Shown here piece by piece: positions 18,282 to 26,993 of a stretch of DNA of 41,007 nt. A program made the translations under genes and the position numbers. Location: assembly GCF_000346295.1 (NCBI RefSeq), contig NZ_ANOG01000641.1:1-41007 (forward strand). Reading direction: 5' to 3'. Numbering within the stretch: the stretch's first letter is position 1; each line of letters begins with the position of its first letter. The notes below the pieces were generated by a model. That model was not told the origin of the DNA. It made no database searches and saw nothing but the letters and a program-made list of their open reading frames with translations. Source of the stretch: Rhodopirellula maiorica SM1. Lineage in GTDB: Bacteria > Planctomycetota > Planctomycetia > Pirellulales > Pirellulaceae.

Positions 18282-19229
18282 CTAGGCCGCTTTGGCTTGC
18301 TGCGATGTGTTCGTCGCGGCGGCGGGCATGCTGACCGTCTCCACTCGCGAAGACGCGATGCGTTCGACAATTTTGAGGGCGGGAAGTTCTGGTTCTTTGG
18401 CTTTTAAGATCGCTGCTAGCATGACTTCGCTAGGATGAATTTTGGTACGAGGCGAGAATCTGCCAAAAAAGATTCGCCGCTCCGTGGACGGCGCGGCAAC
18501 CGCTTCCCCTGTGATGCAAGCCGTCAAGAATGCATCTTTGTCTTGTAGGTAACCGTGCAGCAATACCTTGTCAGGATCGTGGAGGTCCTTCTGCAGTCGG
18601 TCAAGGGTCGAGAACGCGATCGAGGGAGTGCTGCAGTAGCCGCCTTGTTCGCGGAGCAAATCACCTAGGCGAACGTCAAAGATACCGCCCTGGAATTCGG
18701 GGCTGACCTGATGGACCAAGTCGAGACGATAGCAAGCACCGCCGTTGATGTGTTTGGAAATCCACTTCTTGACCGGACGATGGCGAAAGGGGCGATAGAA
18801 ACGGAACTTTTTCCGGAATTCCACATCGGGGACTTCGCATCCCATCACCAGCACATCGCCGCTGCATTGCCATTGGTCGTCCAAGCGGTCGAGCCAATCG
18901 GAGCTGACCGGACACATGTCCGATTCCATCCACAACGCAAAACCGTCGTTCCCCTGGCTGTCTCTGGCCACTTCCCGCATGCTGTCCCAGAACATCGCCG
19001 TTGCGCCAAACGGATAGCCAAAAACTTGCGTGGGACAGTGTAGATGTCGCGCCGGAGCGACTCGCGACGCTAATTGCATCAACCGATCACTCGGCTCCGT
19101 CCGTGGGCTTGCGGATAGCAAAAATTCAAACTCACACTTCGGCGCTTCCATCGAAAGCATGTGATCTAAGATCCGCTCGTAGCGATCAATTTCTGCTTCC
19201 GAGAAGTAAGGCAAGATAATAGTGTGCAT
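18282..19229 (-). CDS. Putative GT-A-type glycosyltransferase
   Basis: The 315-residue soluble protein opens with a Rossmann-like strand, MHTIILPYFSEAEIDRYERI. Its core has ALWMESDMCPVSSDWLDRL (about residues 98-116), which resembles the metal-binding acidic motif and following loop of GT-A glycosyltransferases. A further conserved-looking block, HINGGACYRLD, fits an acceptor or nucleotide-sugar loop. No signal peptide or membrane helix is visible, so it should act in the cytoplasm. The C-terminal 30 residues are Ala- and Thr-rich and probably flexible. It precedes the MsbA-like exporter on the same strand, consistent with making a sugar-containing lipid that the exporter moves. Family assignment is by motif only; the donor and product are unknown. 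Confidence 0.6.
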   Translation of the reverse strand: MHTIILPYFSEAEIDRYERILDHMLSMEAPKCEFEFLLSASPRTEPSDRLMQLASRVAPARHLHCPTQVFGYPFGATAMFWDSMREVARDSQGNDGFALWMESDMCPVSSDWLDRLDDQWQCSGDVLVMGCEVPDVEFRKKFRFYRPFRHRPVKKWISKHINGGACYRLDLVHQVSPEFQGGIFDVRLGDLLREQGGYCSTPSIAFSTLDRLQKDLHDPDKVLLHGYLQDKDAFLTACITGEAVAAPSTERRIFFGRFSPRTKIHPSEVMLAAILKAKEPELPALKIVERIASSRVETVSMPAAATNTSQQAKAA

Positions 19230-19475
19230 CGATTCTTGATTTGCAAGGGAAGGGATGGCTACATCGGCCTCGGACGAATGCGTTAATCGGAGGCGATGGC
19301 GGTATCATCTGTTAGGGGATATATCGTCTTGAGGATTTAGCGGCAATAACAATTATTCAATTCGCAACCAATTGATTGGTTTGAATTCGGATTTGCGAAT
19401 CAAGAATCGACTCGTCACTGCCGCGTCCGAGGCGACCGTAGGGGAAGACAGCGACAAATCATCGACGCTGGAAAT

Positions 19476-20072
19476 TTATTTTCCGGCCGACTGCCAGTCG
19501 CGAATGGCTTCAATCGGAAATGCTAGCATGATGATGTTCAGTGCTAGGCTGTCGCGGATCCAGAGGATCGAAGCGATTTCAAGCAAGGCGACCACGAGCA
19601 CCGCCATCCAGATGCCGAATCGATGTCGCGAGACGATTGCGATCACCGTCCCTGTCACACACATTAGATAATCGGAAATCGAATTTAAAATGCTATCACC
19701 AAAGTAGTCCAGCGAGATGGTGGTCTCTCGGTAGCGCTGAATCATCCACGGCGTGTTCTCGGTGATCTCCCAAACCGCTTCGATCGCCGCAATCGTAATC
19801 AGAATCGATGACTGGCTGACCTTTTTGCCTGCTAGCAAATGAAAGATGACCCACAGCGCGAATCCATGTTCCAGATGGGAGAGCGAATAGGGGTCGATCA
19901 GGTGCTGGGAATTATGACTGGACCAAATTTCCCACGACCACGGTGACAGATCGCCAATTTGGCACCACCAAACGCGACCCAGCATCGCCAAGATGGCGGT
20001 CATCAAGCCCGCGATTCCCACGAGTCCGTAGGCGGTTTTGGCGGTCGAAGATGGCGATGAAATTAAGTTCAC
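19476..20072 (-). CDS. DUF2585 (UPF0314) family membrane protein
   Basis: This 198-residue protein has about five hydrophobic helices and the hallmarks of the DUF2585 family. These are GRVWWC near the first helix, SSHNSQHLIDPYSLSHLEHGF with conserved His and Asp, AVWEITENTPWMIQRYRE, and DYFGDSILNSISDYL. It is therefore an integral inner-membrane protein of unknown activity. The frame starts at GTG 20072, twelve bases after the hpnE stop, so it is probably the last gene of the hpnCDE operon. That context suggests a link to squalene or membrane-lipid metabolism, which is only an inference. The 246 bases between its stop and the next gene hold nothing I recognise. Confidence 0.85.
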   Translation of the reverse strand: MNLISSPSSTAKTAYGLVGIAGLMTAILAMLGRVWWCQIGDLSPWSWEIWSSHNSQHLIDPYSLSHLEHGFALWVIFHLLAGKKVSQSSILITIAAIEAVWEITENTPWMIQRYRETTISLDYFGDSILNSISDYLMCVTGTVIAIVSRHRFGIWMAVLVVALLEIASILWIRDSLALNIIMLAFPIEAIRDWQSAGK

Positions 20073-20084
20073 GGAATTCAGAGC

Positions 20085-21545
20085 TTAGGAGGCGATAATA
20101 CGGTTGGCTAACCAGCCACGTTTCAGTCCGGGATCGGCAGCGATGCTTGGCAGCCCCGCGTTTTCAAAGACACCGCTGGCAGCTTGGATGCCACTGATCA
20201 CGGCGCCTTCCATCGTCGCGGGCCACCCTGTGCGTGTCCAGTCACCCGCCAAACATAGCCAGGGCAACTCAGTCGGGGCAGGGCAGGGCGGCGGGCGAAG
20301 TCGCTCGACTGCGGGACGGATCGAAAACACCGAATTGGGATCGGTCACGACGCGGTGCCGCAGTAGCGTGGCCGTTTGGGTCGCTGGAAAAACGGCGGCA
20401 AGTTCCGACAACACTTGCGCGACCATTTCGTCTTTTGATGATTTGCTCAGCGGATGCGATCCGCTGATCACGACTTGGTAGTAATGCGCCAAGTTTGCTT
20501 CGGCGGATTGGGATTGGCCAAACGGTTGGCGAAACAGCCACTGCGTCAATGAATCGACTAATACCGCGTGAGGCCGGTTGGTGATCACTCGATCAAACCA
20601 CAGATGAATTCCGCTAATCGGCGAGGCGGGAATCTGCTTAAACGATTTAAGATCGGGCATCGCTGCGGCGATCTTGGCATCGCGAAATAGGCTCGCGATC
20701 ACGTGCCATGGCACGGCGATGATCACATGGTCCGCGTCGATGCAATGTCCGCCGCGTAATTGCACGCTCGGATGTTGCTGTCGCGCGGTTGTGATTTCTT
20801 GCACGATAGCGCCGCATCGCACTTCGACCCCCAGGTTTTTGATCGCAGCGACAAGGTCGCGTCCAATAAGTCGCCTAAGCGGACGATCCGGAACGAGCAC
20901 GTCGGAAGCACCGCGAGCGGCTGCGAAACCGTCGACAAAAACTTTGCGCGCCGCTGCCATCGACGTGTATTGACTGTGTTCACCCAGAGCGCTGGTCAGG
21001 ATCACATCCCAGAACGAGCGAATGCTCCGCTCGCTCTGTCCGTGGGATCGCAACCAGTCCAATGCGACAACATCGTCAAGTTGTCGCGAGGGGGTGCGAA
21101 TCAGTTTCCATAGTCCTCGGCGAATCTCTCGTTTCTGCTTACGATCCAAATAGCTCAAATTCCCAATCACAGTGGCAAGATGCAGTGGAGGGGGAAGCCA
21201 CGCTACAGGACTGAATTCACTGGGCGGAAAATCAGGGTGAAAGAACGTTAGGTTTCGATAGCGCCGCATCGCATCGGAAAGTCCGTTGCGGGCGAGAAGC
21301 CCCAGCAGGTTGGTGCAACAGCCCATGCCAACATGTTGGCAGTAATCAATGGATTCTGCGGTGACCGGGTCGGTGAACGAGCCCGCTCGGCCACCGGCGG
21401 TTCGTTTGGCTTCGAGCACCGTGACGCGGAATCGATCGGGATCCGTCCTCGCGATGCATTCGGCTGCTGCCAATCCCGCTAGCCCGCCTCCGACGACCAC
21501 GACATGCCGAGGTTTCGGTTTCGAATGCTCTGACTTTGCCATCAT
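20085..21545 (-). CDS. hpnE: Hydroxysqualene dehydroxylase HpnE
   Basis: This 486-residue FAD-dependent amine-oxidase/desaturase-fold enzyme converts hydroxysqualene to squalene, the last step of the HpnCDE pathway. The N-terminal dinucleotide-binding motif is VVVGGGLAGLAAAECI (residues about 16-31), followed by the acidic strand end LEAKRTAGGRAGSF. The C-terminal FAD-contact motif is LAGDWTRTGWPATMEGAVISG. The first ATG (21545) overlaps the hpnD stop as ATGA, so translation is probably coupled. A second ATG immediately follows. Assignment as HpnE rather than a carotenoid desaturase rests on its position directly after hpnC and hpnD as well as on the sequence. Confidence 0.92.
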   Translation of the reverse strand: MMAKSEHSKPKPRHVVVVGGGLAGLAAAECIARTDPDRFRVTVLEAKRTAGGRAGSFTDPVTAESIDYCQHVGMGCCTNLLGLLARNGLSDAMRRYRNLTFFHPDFPPSEFSPVAWLPPPLHLATVIGNLSYLDRKQKREIRRGLWKLIRTPSRQLDDVVALDWLRSHGQSERSIRSFWDVILTSALGEHSQYTSMAAARKVFVDGFAAARGASDVLVPDRPLRRLIGRDLVAAIKNLGVEVRCGAIVQEITTARQQHPSVQLRGGHCIDADHVIIAVPWHVIASLFRDAKIAAAMPDLKSFKQIPASPISGIHLWFDRVITNRPHAVLVDSLTQWLFRQPFGQSQSAEANLAHYYQVVISGSHPLSKSSKDEMVAQVLSELAAVFPATQTATLLRHRVVTDPNSVFSIRPAVERLRPPPCPAPTELPWLCLAGDWTRTGWPATMEGAVISGIQAASGVFENAGLPSIAADPGLKRGWLANRIIAS

Positions 21546-22552
21546 GGCCGCGTGGTTTCTTTGCGATCCGCTTGTTGACGTGACTGAGCGACTTCCACGG
21601 GCGGGACGGGCAGTCGGCGGAAACTAGGGGGCCAGAAGTGTTGTGAGACGATCCCGATACGATCGCTCTGAGACAAGGTGATGCGGCACACGGCAATGCG
21701 CGTGGGATCTTCCTCGATTCGCGTCAGCAGTCGTCGATACGTTCGCCACATCATGCTAAACATCGGTCGCCCATCGGGATGAACGCTGTCCCAAACTCGC
21801 CAGCCCGAATCGAACAATCGTTTGGCCCGCTCGATTTCGTCTTGGATCAAGCATCGCAAACGATTGTCGCGGCGGAGCGTCAAGATGTCGTCTTCGCACA
21901 AACCATGCTGCTCGTAGTGTTGTCGCGGCAAATAGATTCGTCCACGTTTGGCATCTTCGACAACATCGCGTAGCACGTTGGTCAACTGGAATGCCAAGCC
22001 ACAATCAACGGCAGCTTCAAGTGGCAACGGGTCTTCGAATTCCCAGATATGCAAACAGGCCAATCCGACTGCCGAAGCGACGAGGTAACAATAATGTTCG
22101 AGCTGTTCGTACGTGTCGAATCGGGTCTTTTGTTGATCGGCCAACACGCCATCAATGATCTCAAGCAGATAACGCGAGGGGATCTTGTATTGAGTCGAGG
22201 CGTGTCGCAGTGCCGGAAGGATCTCTTGAGCTTGTCGGTGTAGTCGAGCGGCCCATTTCGGTTCTTCCCCGATCGGTCCCTCGGGTAGCGCGATGGTCGA
22301 CGATTCGTTCTCGTTGATCAAGTTGATCGCGATCGTTTGTCGCCACCACTCGAGCCATCGTCCTCGTATTGCCGCAGGTTCGTCGCAATCCCCAATGTCA
22401 TCGGTGATCCGAGCAAAGGCGTACAGCGAACACATCGCTTGACGTTTGCTCCGCGGCAACAACCAAAAAGAACGATAGAAGTTGCTGCCGCTGCGTCGCG
22501 AAATGCGACGCGCGAAGCGGTAGCTAGCGGCAACGGAAATTTCCTCGTTCAT
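21542..22552 (-). CDS. hpnD: Presqualene diphosphate synthase HpnD
   Basis: A trans-isoprenyl diphosphate synthase-fold enzyme of 336 residues that joins two farnesyl diphosphates to presqualene diphosphate. The first Asp-rich motif is DDIGD (51-55). The second is NVLRDVVEDAKRGRIYLP, with Asp at 196 and 200, both on active-site helices that bind Mg-diphosphate. FYRSFWLLPRSKRQAMCSLYAFAR is the usual N-terminal family block. ATG 22552 is preferred because family similarity begins directly after it; a TTG at 22603 would add 17 Pro/Ala-rich residues. The last base pairs overlap hpnE. It sits between hpnC and hpnE, the usual order of the pathway operon. Confidence 0.92.
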   Translation of the reverse strand: MNEEISVAASYRFARRISRRSGSNFYRSFWLLPRSKRQAMCSLYAFARITDDIGDCDEPAAIRGRWLEWWRQTIAINLINENESSTIALPEGPIGEEPKWAARLHRQAQEILPALRHASTQYKIPSRYLLEIIDGVLADQQKTRFDTYEQLEHYCYLVASAVGLACLHIWEFEDPLPLEAAVDCGLAFQLTNVLRDVVEDAKRGRIYLPRQHYEQHGLCEDDILTLRRDNRLRCLIQDEIERAKRLFDSGWRVWDSVHPDGRPMFSMMWRTYRRLLTRIEEDPTRIAVCRITLSQSDRIGIVSQHFWPPSFRRLPVPPVEVAQSRQQADRKETTRP

Positions 22553-22719
22553 GCCATGATGATACTCGGGTGCCAAGGGGGCGGGCGATGCCTGGCCGTC
22601 CAAACTTTGCCTGAATCGCCGAAGTTTCTTGCTGGCAACCTCGCCCGAGATTGAGGGATGGGATGCCGGAAATCTTCAGCAAAACAAGCTTAGGTAAATT
22701 TCCGTCGAAACTTGACCCG

Positions 22720-23577
22720 TTAAGGGCCAATCAGCGATCGCAGAATCAAGCCGACTTGGGTTGCCTTGCTTACTCGGGGGCGGACCCGGATCACGTCGAA
22801 ATCGACTGCCCGGATCGCTTCGAGCGTCGCCCTACCGCCGCCGACAAAGAGTCTTAGATTCCGGCCCAGCCATTTTGGGACGTGGTCGCAAAGTGGTTCG
22901 CCGCAATCGAAATAGGTTTGCGTGCGGTCACACTGGGCCTGGATCGCTGCCTTCATTTGGGGATAAGTCGTCTGCCGTTGGATCATCTCGGAAAGCATTT
23001 CTTTGCTGACCCCCCACGCTAGAAGCTCGGATTGAGGCAGATAAACTCGGCCAATCGCGTGATCCCGGGCTACATCTTGCCAAAAATTGGCTAGCTGAAG
23101 CCCCGTACAAATTTGGTCCGACCGTTCCAAATCCGCTGTGTCGGCGTCGATGGCGGCCAATCGCAACACGATCCGGCCGACCGGATTGGCGCTGCGGCGA
23201 CAATAATCGAGCAGTTCGCCCATCGTTTCATAGCGAGTTTTTTGTTGGTCTTGGCGAAATGCGTCCAGCAAGTCGTTAAATGGCTGTTTTTCGAGTTGGA
23301 ATTGCTCGATCGTCTTGGCCAAGGCGGTGAAAATGCCTGCAGCGGGACGCCCAGCGAATGCGGCATCGAGCGACGTTTGGCATTGGTCCAGTGCTCGGAG
23401 GGCCGATGTCGGGTTGGCCGACTCATCGGCCAAATCGTCCGCTGTTCGGCAAAATGCGTACACGTTATAGAAGGGCTGCTTCAGCCGGCGAGGCAGCAGC
23501 ACGCTGGCGACCAAGAAATTTTCGTAGTGCGAAAGGGCGATTCGTCGGCATTCTTGCTCGGCTTTTTTGACTGACAT
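22720..23577 (-). CDS. hpnC: Hydroxysqualene synthase HpnC
   Basis: This 285-residue paralogue of HpnD has the same all-alpha fold and converts presqualene diphosphate to hydroxysqualene. The N-terminal block SHYENFLVASVLLPRRLKQP is characteristic of HpnC. The Asp-rich motifs are DDLADE (47-52) and NFWQDVARD (Asp 168 and 172). ATG 23577 is chosen because homology starts there. In-frame GTG 23601 and TTG 23664 upstream would add unlike residues. The gap to hpnD is about 167 bases. As first gene of the operon it faces ispH across a 232-bp divergent region. Confidence 0.92.
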   Translation of the reverse strand: MSVKKAEQECRRIALSHYENFLVASVLLPRRLKQPFYNVYAFCRTADDLADESANPTSALRALDQCQTSLDAAFAGRPAAGIFTALAKTIEQFQLEKQPFNDLLDAFRQDQQKTRYETMGELLDYCRRSANPVGRIVLRLAAIDADTADLERSDQICTGLQLANFWQDVARDHAIGRVYLPQSELLAWGVSKEMLSEMIQRQTTYPQMKAAIQAQCDRTQTYFDCGEPLCDHVPKWLGRNLRLFVGGGRATLEAIRAVDFDVIRVRPRVSKATQVGLILRSLIGP

Positions 23578-23809
23578 TGTGCCCGCGTCGCTTTTTGACA
23601 CTCTTTCCCTTTCTGCGGTGTTTCCGCTTCCGCTACGGCCCGCCTCAATTTTATGACCTGACAAAACCGTGCCGGTTGATGATGATTGTAGAGGGGTTTC
23701 CAGATGTCGCCATGATGGGACAATTGTTAGTCGAGCGGATCCGTTTCCCCCAAACTCTCCTTTCCTTTACCTGACTCTTTTTCGCGTTTTCTGACGTCGT
23801 TGGCATTTC
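23578..23809. promoter_or_regulatory. Divergent hpnC-ispH promoter region
   Basis: These 232 bases separate two divergent isoprenoid genes and must hold their promoters. No strong -35/-10 pair, operator palindrome or clear ribosome site stands out, so individual sites are not assigned. The assignment is by position only. Confidence 0.4.
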
Positions 23810-24757
23810 ATGAAAATCATTTTGGCAGCACCGCGTGGCTTTTGTGCTGGCGTCAATATGGCGATCGATTCTCTCGATTTGACGCTGCAGAAGTTTGGTC
23901 CTCCCGTGTACGTCTATCACGAAATCGTTCACAACCAATACGTGGTCAAAACGTTTCGTGAAAAAGGGGCCGTGTTCGTCAATACGATCGAAGAGGTGCC
24001 CGAGGGAAGCGTGTTGCTGTTTTCAGCTCACGGGGTGTCGCCCCAGGTTCGCGAGGCGGCCCGGGCTCGAAATTTGAATGCGTTGGATGCCACTTGCCCG
24101 TTGGTCACCAAGGTGCATCTCGAGGCGATCAAGTATGCCAAGGCGGGGTACACGATCATCCTGATTGGGCATGACGGTCACGACGAGGTGATCGGAACGA
24201 TGGGCGAAGCTCCCGAAGCGATCCTGTTGGTCGAGGACGAAGCGGACGTCGATAAGTTAGAGGTGAAAGACGAGTCCAAACTCGCCTATCTGACCCAAAC
24301 CACGCTGAGTGTCGACGATGCCAACCGCGTGATTCGCCGCTTACGCGAGCGGTTTCCTCAGATCGAGAGCCCGCCGAAAGACGACATTTGTTATGCCACC
24401 CAGAATCGTCAGGAAGCGGTTCGGATCCTATCGGACGACGTCGATGCGGTCATCGTGTTAGGCAGCCAGAACAGCAGCAACAGCCAACGGCTGCGTGAGC
24501 TGGCGGCCGATGACGGAAAACCGGCCTACCTAGTTGATGGGCCTGCGGATCTATCGATCCAGGATTTCAGCGACGCATCGACTGTCTTGATTACGGCCGG
24601 AGCAAGTGCACCTGAATCGGTCGTGCAATCCACCATCGATTGGTTGGTCGAGCATTTTGACGCCACGGTCGAGGTCAAGCAGATTCGCGAAGAATCGGTC
24701 CAGTTCCCGCTTCCTAAACCGCTACGTGCCTTTGCCGCCGAAGCCCGTGCGAAGTAG
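23810..24757 (+). CDS. ispH: 4-hydroxy-3-methylbut-2-enyl diphosphate reductase
   Basis: IspH (LytB) performs the last step of the MEP pathway, reducing HMBPP to IPP and DMAPP with a [4Fe-4S] cluster. The 315-residue protein has the three cluster cysteines in family contexts: PRGFCAGV (C12), DATCPLVTKVH (C96) and DICYATQNRQ (C194). Substrate-binding residues sit in EIVHN (H41), SAHG (H74) and GHDGHDEVIGT (catalytic Glu 126), with the GSQNSSNSQRL and ITAGASAPE loops further on. It lies divergently from hpnCDE, whose substrate derives from IPP and DMAPP. The protein is full length and cytoplasmic. No Shine-Dalgarno is visible before ATG 23810. Confidence 0.97.
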   Translation: MKIILAAPRGFCAGVNMAIDSLDLTLQKFGPPVYVYHEIVHNQYVVKTFREKGAVFVNTIEEVPEGSVLLFSAHGVSPQVREAARARNLNALDATCPLVTKVHLEAIKYAKAGYTIILIGHDGHDEVIGTMGEAPEAILLVEDEADVDKLEVKDESKLAYLTQTTLSVDDANRVIRRLRERFPQIESPPKDDICYATQNRQEAVRILSDDVDAVIVLGSQNSSNSQRLRELAADDGKPAYLVDGPADLSIQDFSDASTVLITAGASAPESVVQSTIDWLVEHFDATVEVKQIREESVQFPLPKPLRAFAAEARAK

Positions 24758-24826
24758 TGCACTCGACATCCATTTGGTTTGAATCTCAAATGGCGTCCTC
24801 ACCCGATCATTCTTCACCCTGCGAAA

Positions 24827-24832
24827 AAGGAG
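24827..24832 (+). promoter_or_regulatory. Ribosome binding site deciding the start at 24842
   Basis: AAGGAG lies nine bases before ATG 24842. It excludes an in-frame start at 24779 that would add 21 residues. Confidence 0.65.
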
Positions 24833-24841
24833 CATGCAGCC

Positions 24842-25603
24842 ATGTCGACAAAAGAACAACGACGTCAGAAGAAACTCGCCAAGAAACGTTCCAAGGAAAT
24901 CGCGAAGCGAAAAGAGATCGCGCGAGAAAAAAATTCACTTCAATCGCTGGCCGGTCAGATCAAGGCGGCTGCGAGTGGTCCCGTGGATCGTTGTTTGATT
25001 AGCTCCGGGCTGACAGATTCGTCGAACAAGTTTGGCTCGGTTTTTATTAGCCGGAAAATGCGTGACGGTCGCGTTGCGGTCGTGAAGTTCTTAGTCGATG
25101 GGCTGTGTCTGGGCGTCAAGGACATCGCTGCGCTTGTTTGCTTTCCGGCGGACCAAAGCCGGATTGTCGAACAAATGTCCGAGTCCGAGCTGATGCACGA
25201 AGTCTCACCAGCGAAGGCTCGCAGTCTCGTCGAAGGCGCGGTTGCGTATGCCCAACAGTTTGAAATTGAACCGCATGCTGACTATCGCAAGATCGAACCT
25301 ATTTGGGGTGACGTTGATAAAAGCGAGTGCACCGAAGAGTTTGTGTTTGGTGACGAAGAAGGTAAGCCTCGCTACGTCAACGGACCCTACGATTCCGTGC
25401 GGTTCCAACAGCAGATTCGTGAGAAATTGCAAACGCATGCCGGTGAAGGCAACTACAACATCGTCACGATGATGGGGGGACCGAGTATGTCGCCCTACGA
25501 AGGTTTCGGTGAAGACGAAGATTGGAGCGACGACCCCGAGTTAGACGCCGATATCGACGAAGATGTCATCGATGGCAAGGTTGTCAGTGATCCCAATCCG
25601 TAA
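24842..25603 (+). CDS. Conserved-looking charged protein of unknown function
   Basis: I do not recognise this 253-residue protein. The first 40 residues are strongly basic and helical (KEQRRQKKLAKKRSKEIAKR and on), possibly nucleic-acid or ribosome binding. The middle (about 55-160) is a mixed alpha/beta region including FGSVFISRKMRDGRVAVVKF and LVDGLCLGVKDIAALV. The last 35 residues are very acidic (GEDEDWSDDPELDADIDEDV). There is no signal peptide or membrane helix, so it is probably cytoplasmic. It lies 84 bases after ispH on the same strand and could be cotranscribed, but has its own good ribosome site. The basic head and acidic tail are its most striking features. Confidence 0.75.
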   Translation: MSTKEQRRQKKLAKKRSKEIAKRKEIAREKNSLQSLAGQIKAAASGPVDRCLISSGLTDSSNKFGSVFISRKMRDGRVAVVKFLVDGLCLGVKDIAALVCFPADQSRIVEQMSESELMHEVSPAKARSLVEGAVAYAQQFEIEPHADYRKIEPIWGDVDKSECTEEFVFGDEEGKPRYVNGPYDSVRFQQQIREKLQTHAGEGNYNIVTMMGGPSMSPYEGFGEDEDWSDDPELDADIDEDVIDGKVVSDPNP

Positions 25604-25676
25604 GCGGATGCTGGATTCAGGGTTAGTCTCGTCCACTACCTTCACGATCCATGCGGACAAGGGACGGCCGCTGCCG

Positions 25677-26993
25677 CTATTTGCTGTAGCTTGCGATTTC
25701 GATTTTCTTCAGTTCCGCTTCGGTGCTTGGATCGTGACCTTGGATCATGATCGTGCCCGCCTCGAGCCGTTTTCCCTTGCGTGGGTTCTCATGCGGTTCT
25801 CGGTCGTCTTGCCAATTGCTGACTTGCACTCCATTAACCCAGGCAGCCATTTTGGCATCATGAGCGACCAGCAGGACGGTCGCCCATTTGCCTGCTTCGC
25901 CGGCGATCACGCGGGCGTCTTGGCGGCGGAAAATGCCGCCGGTTCCGCAATCGGCGGGCGACAGCGGCAGTCCATCTTTCATCTCATTACTCAGTTGGCA
26001 CTCGTAGCCCATCATTTCGAGGCCGGGAATGCAGCGAAAGAAAATTCCTGAGTTGATTTCAGGTTTGGGCAGTTTGTATTCGGCCAACAGCACAAAGTCG
26101 TCATAGCTCTGCTTGGTTTCAATTTGGCCTTTGCCTCCTTTAACCTGCATCACTCCTTCGTCATTGACCGTGTACTCCGTCTCCATCTCGGGATATTTTT
26201 TCCACTGCGATAGATCCTTGTCCAGCAGTGACTCGAGTCCCAGCGGGCGCAGCCGAATGTTGCGAAACGCGACGCGTCCGTGGTTGTGTTGCAGCGCGAT
26301 GCGTCCGGCGGCCAGCGGAGCGGGGTCGGTGTATTCGCACGCCAATTTGCCATCGACGCTGATTTTTAGCTCATCGCCAATCAGTTCAATGTGCATCGTT
26401 CGCCACTCGCCAAACGTTTGTTCCGGCACGTCCTCGGATACTTCTTGTCGTTTCACGATCCCGGCGGTTGGGAAGGGATTGTCGTCCGGTGCGATGTTGA
26501 CTTCGTAACAATCCGTAGCAGGATCATCGATCTCGAGCGGCGTGCGAAGGAAGACGCCGCTGTTGGTTTGTTCGTCAGCATTGAACTCAAGCGTCAATTC
26601 ATAGTCTTGCCACGGAATCGATGTGCACAACAGCGACGGTTGCCCCTGGTCCACCGTGATGGTGCCGTCTTTGATTTGCCAGTTCGCATTGCCTGCGATT
26701 TCCCATCCAAATAGCGTGTGTCCGTCGAACAAGCGAATCCAGCCTTCTGAGGCCTCGGATTCATCAAGTCGAGCGGCAAGAAGCTGTTCGGCGCTGGCTT
26801 CGTACGGCTGTGGCTCAAAGCTGGATGGCGAATCGGGCGTGCCGGCGTCCGCAGTGTTAGGCTCAACGGATTTTGATTCCGTGGATTCGCTCTCGGGTGA
26901 CTTCTTGGAACTGCAACCCGTGACGACCACGGTCATCAGCAGTAGCGAGAAAACGGAAATGCCAAATCGCAAATTGGTAAGCAGGTTAGACAT
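25677..26993 (-). CDS. Lipoprotein with two DUF1080 (3-keto-disaccharide hydrolase) domains
   Basis: The 438-residue protein starts with a signal peptide ending in the lipobox VVVTGC (Cys27), then an acidic and Ser-rich linker. Two concanavalin-like DUF1080 domains follow, each opening with a W-x-x-L/Y motif. The first (about 80-250) has WIRLFDGHTLFGWEIAGN, NSGVFLRTP and FRNIRLRPL. The second (about 255-438) has NSGIFFRCIPG, GTGGIFRRQDARV and GTIMIQGHDP. DUF1080 proteins are carbohydrate-active and abundant in planctomycetes; some hydrolyse 3-keto-glycosides. This one should face the periplasm or cell surface. The start overlaps the sulfotransferase end by 8 bases. ATG 26999 and TTG 27008 are alternative starts. 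Confidence 0.88.
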   Translation of the reverse strand: MSNLLTNLRFGISVFSLLLMTVVVTGCSSKKSPESESTESKSVEPNTADAGTPDSPSSFEPQPYEASAEQLLAARLDESEASEGWIRLFDGHTLFGWEIAGNANWQIKDGTITVDQGQPSLLCTSIPWQDYELTLEFNADEQTNSGVFLRTPLEIDDPATDCYEVNIAPDDNPFPTAGIVKRQEVSEDVPEQTFGEWRTMHIELIGDELKISVDGKLACEYTDPAPLAAGRIALQHNHGRVAFRNIRLRPLGLESLLDKDLSQWKKYPEMETEYTVNDEGVMQVKGGKGQIETKQSYDDFVLLAEYKLPKPEINSGIFFRCIPGLEMMGYECQLSNEMKDGLPLSPADCGTGGIFRRQDARVIAGEAGKWATVLLVAHDAKMAAWVNGVQVSNWQDDREPHENPRKGKRLEAGTIMIQGHDPSTEAELKKIEIASYSK

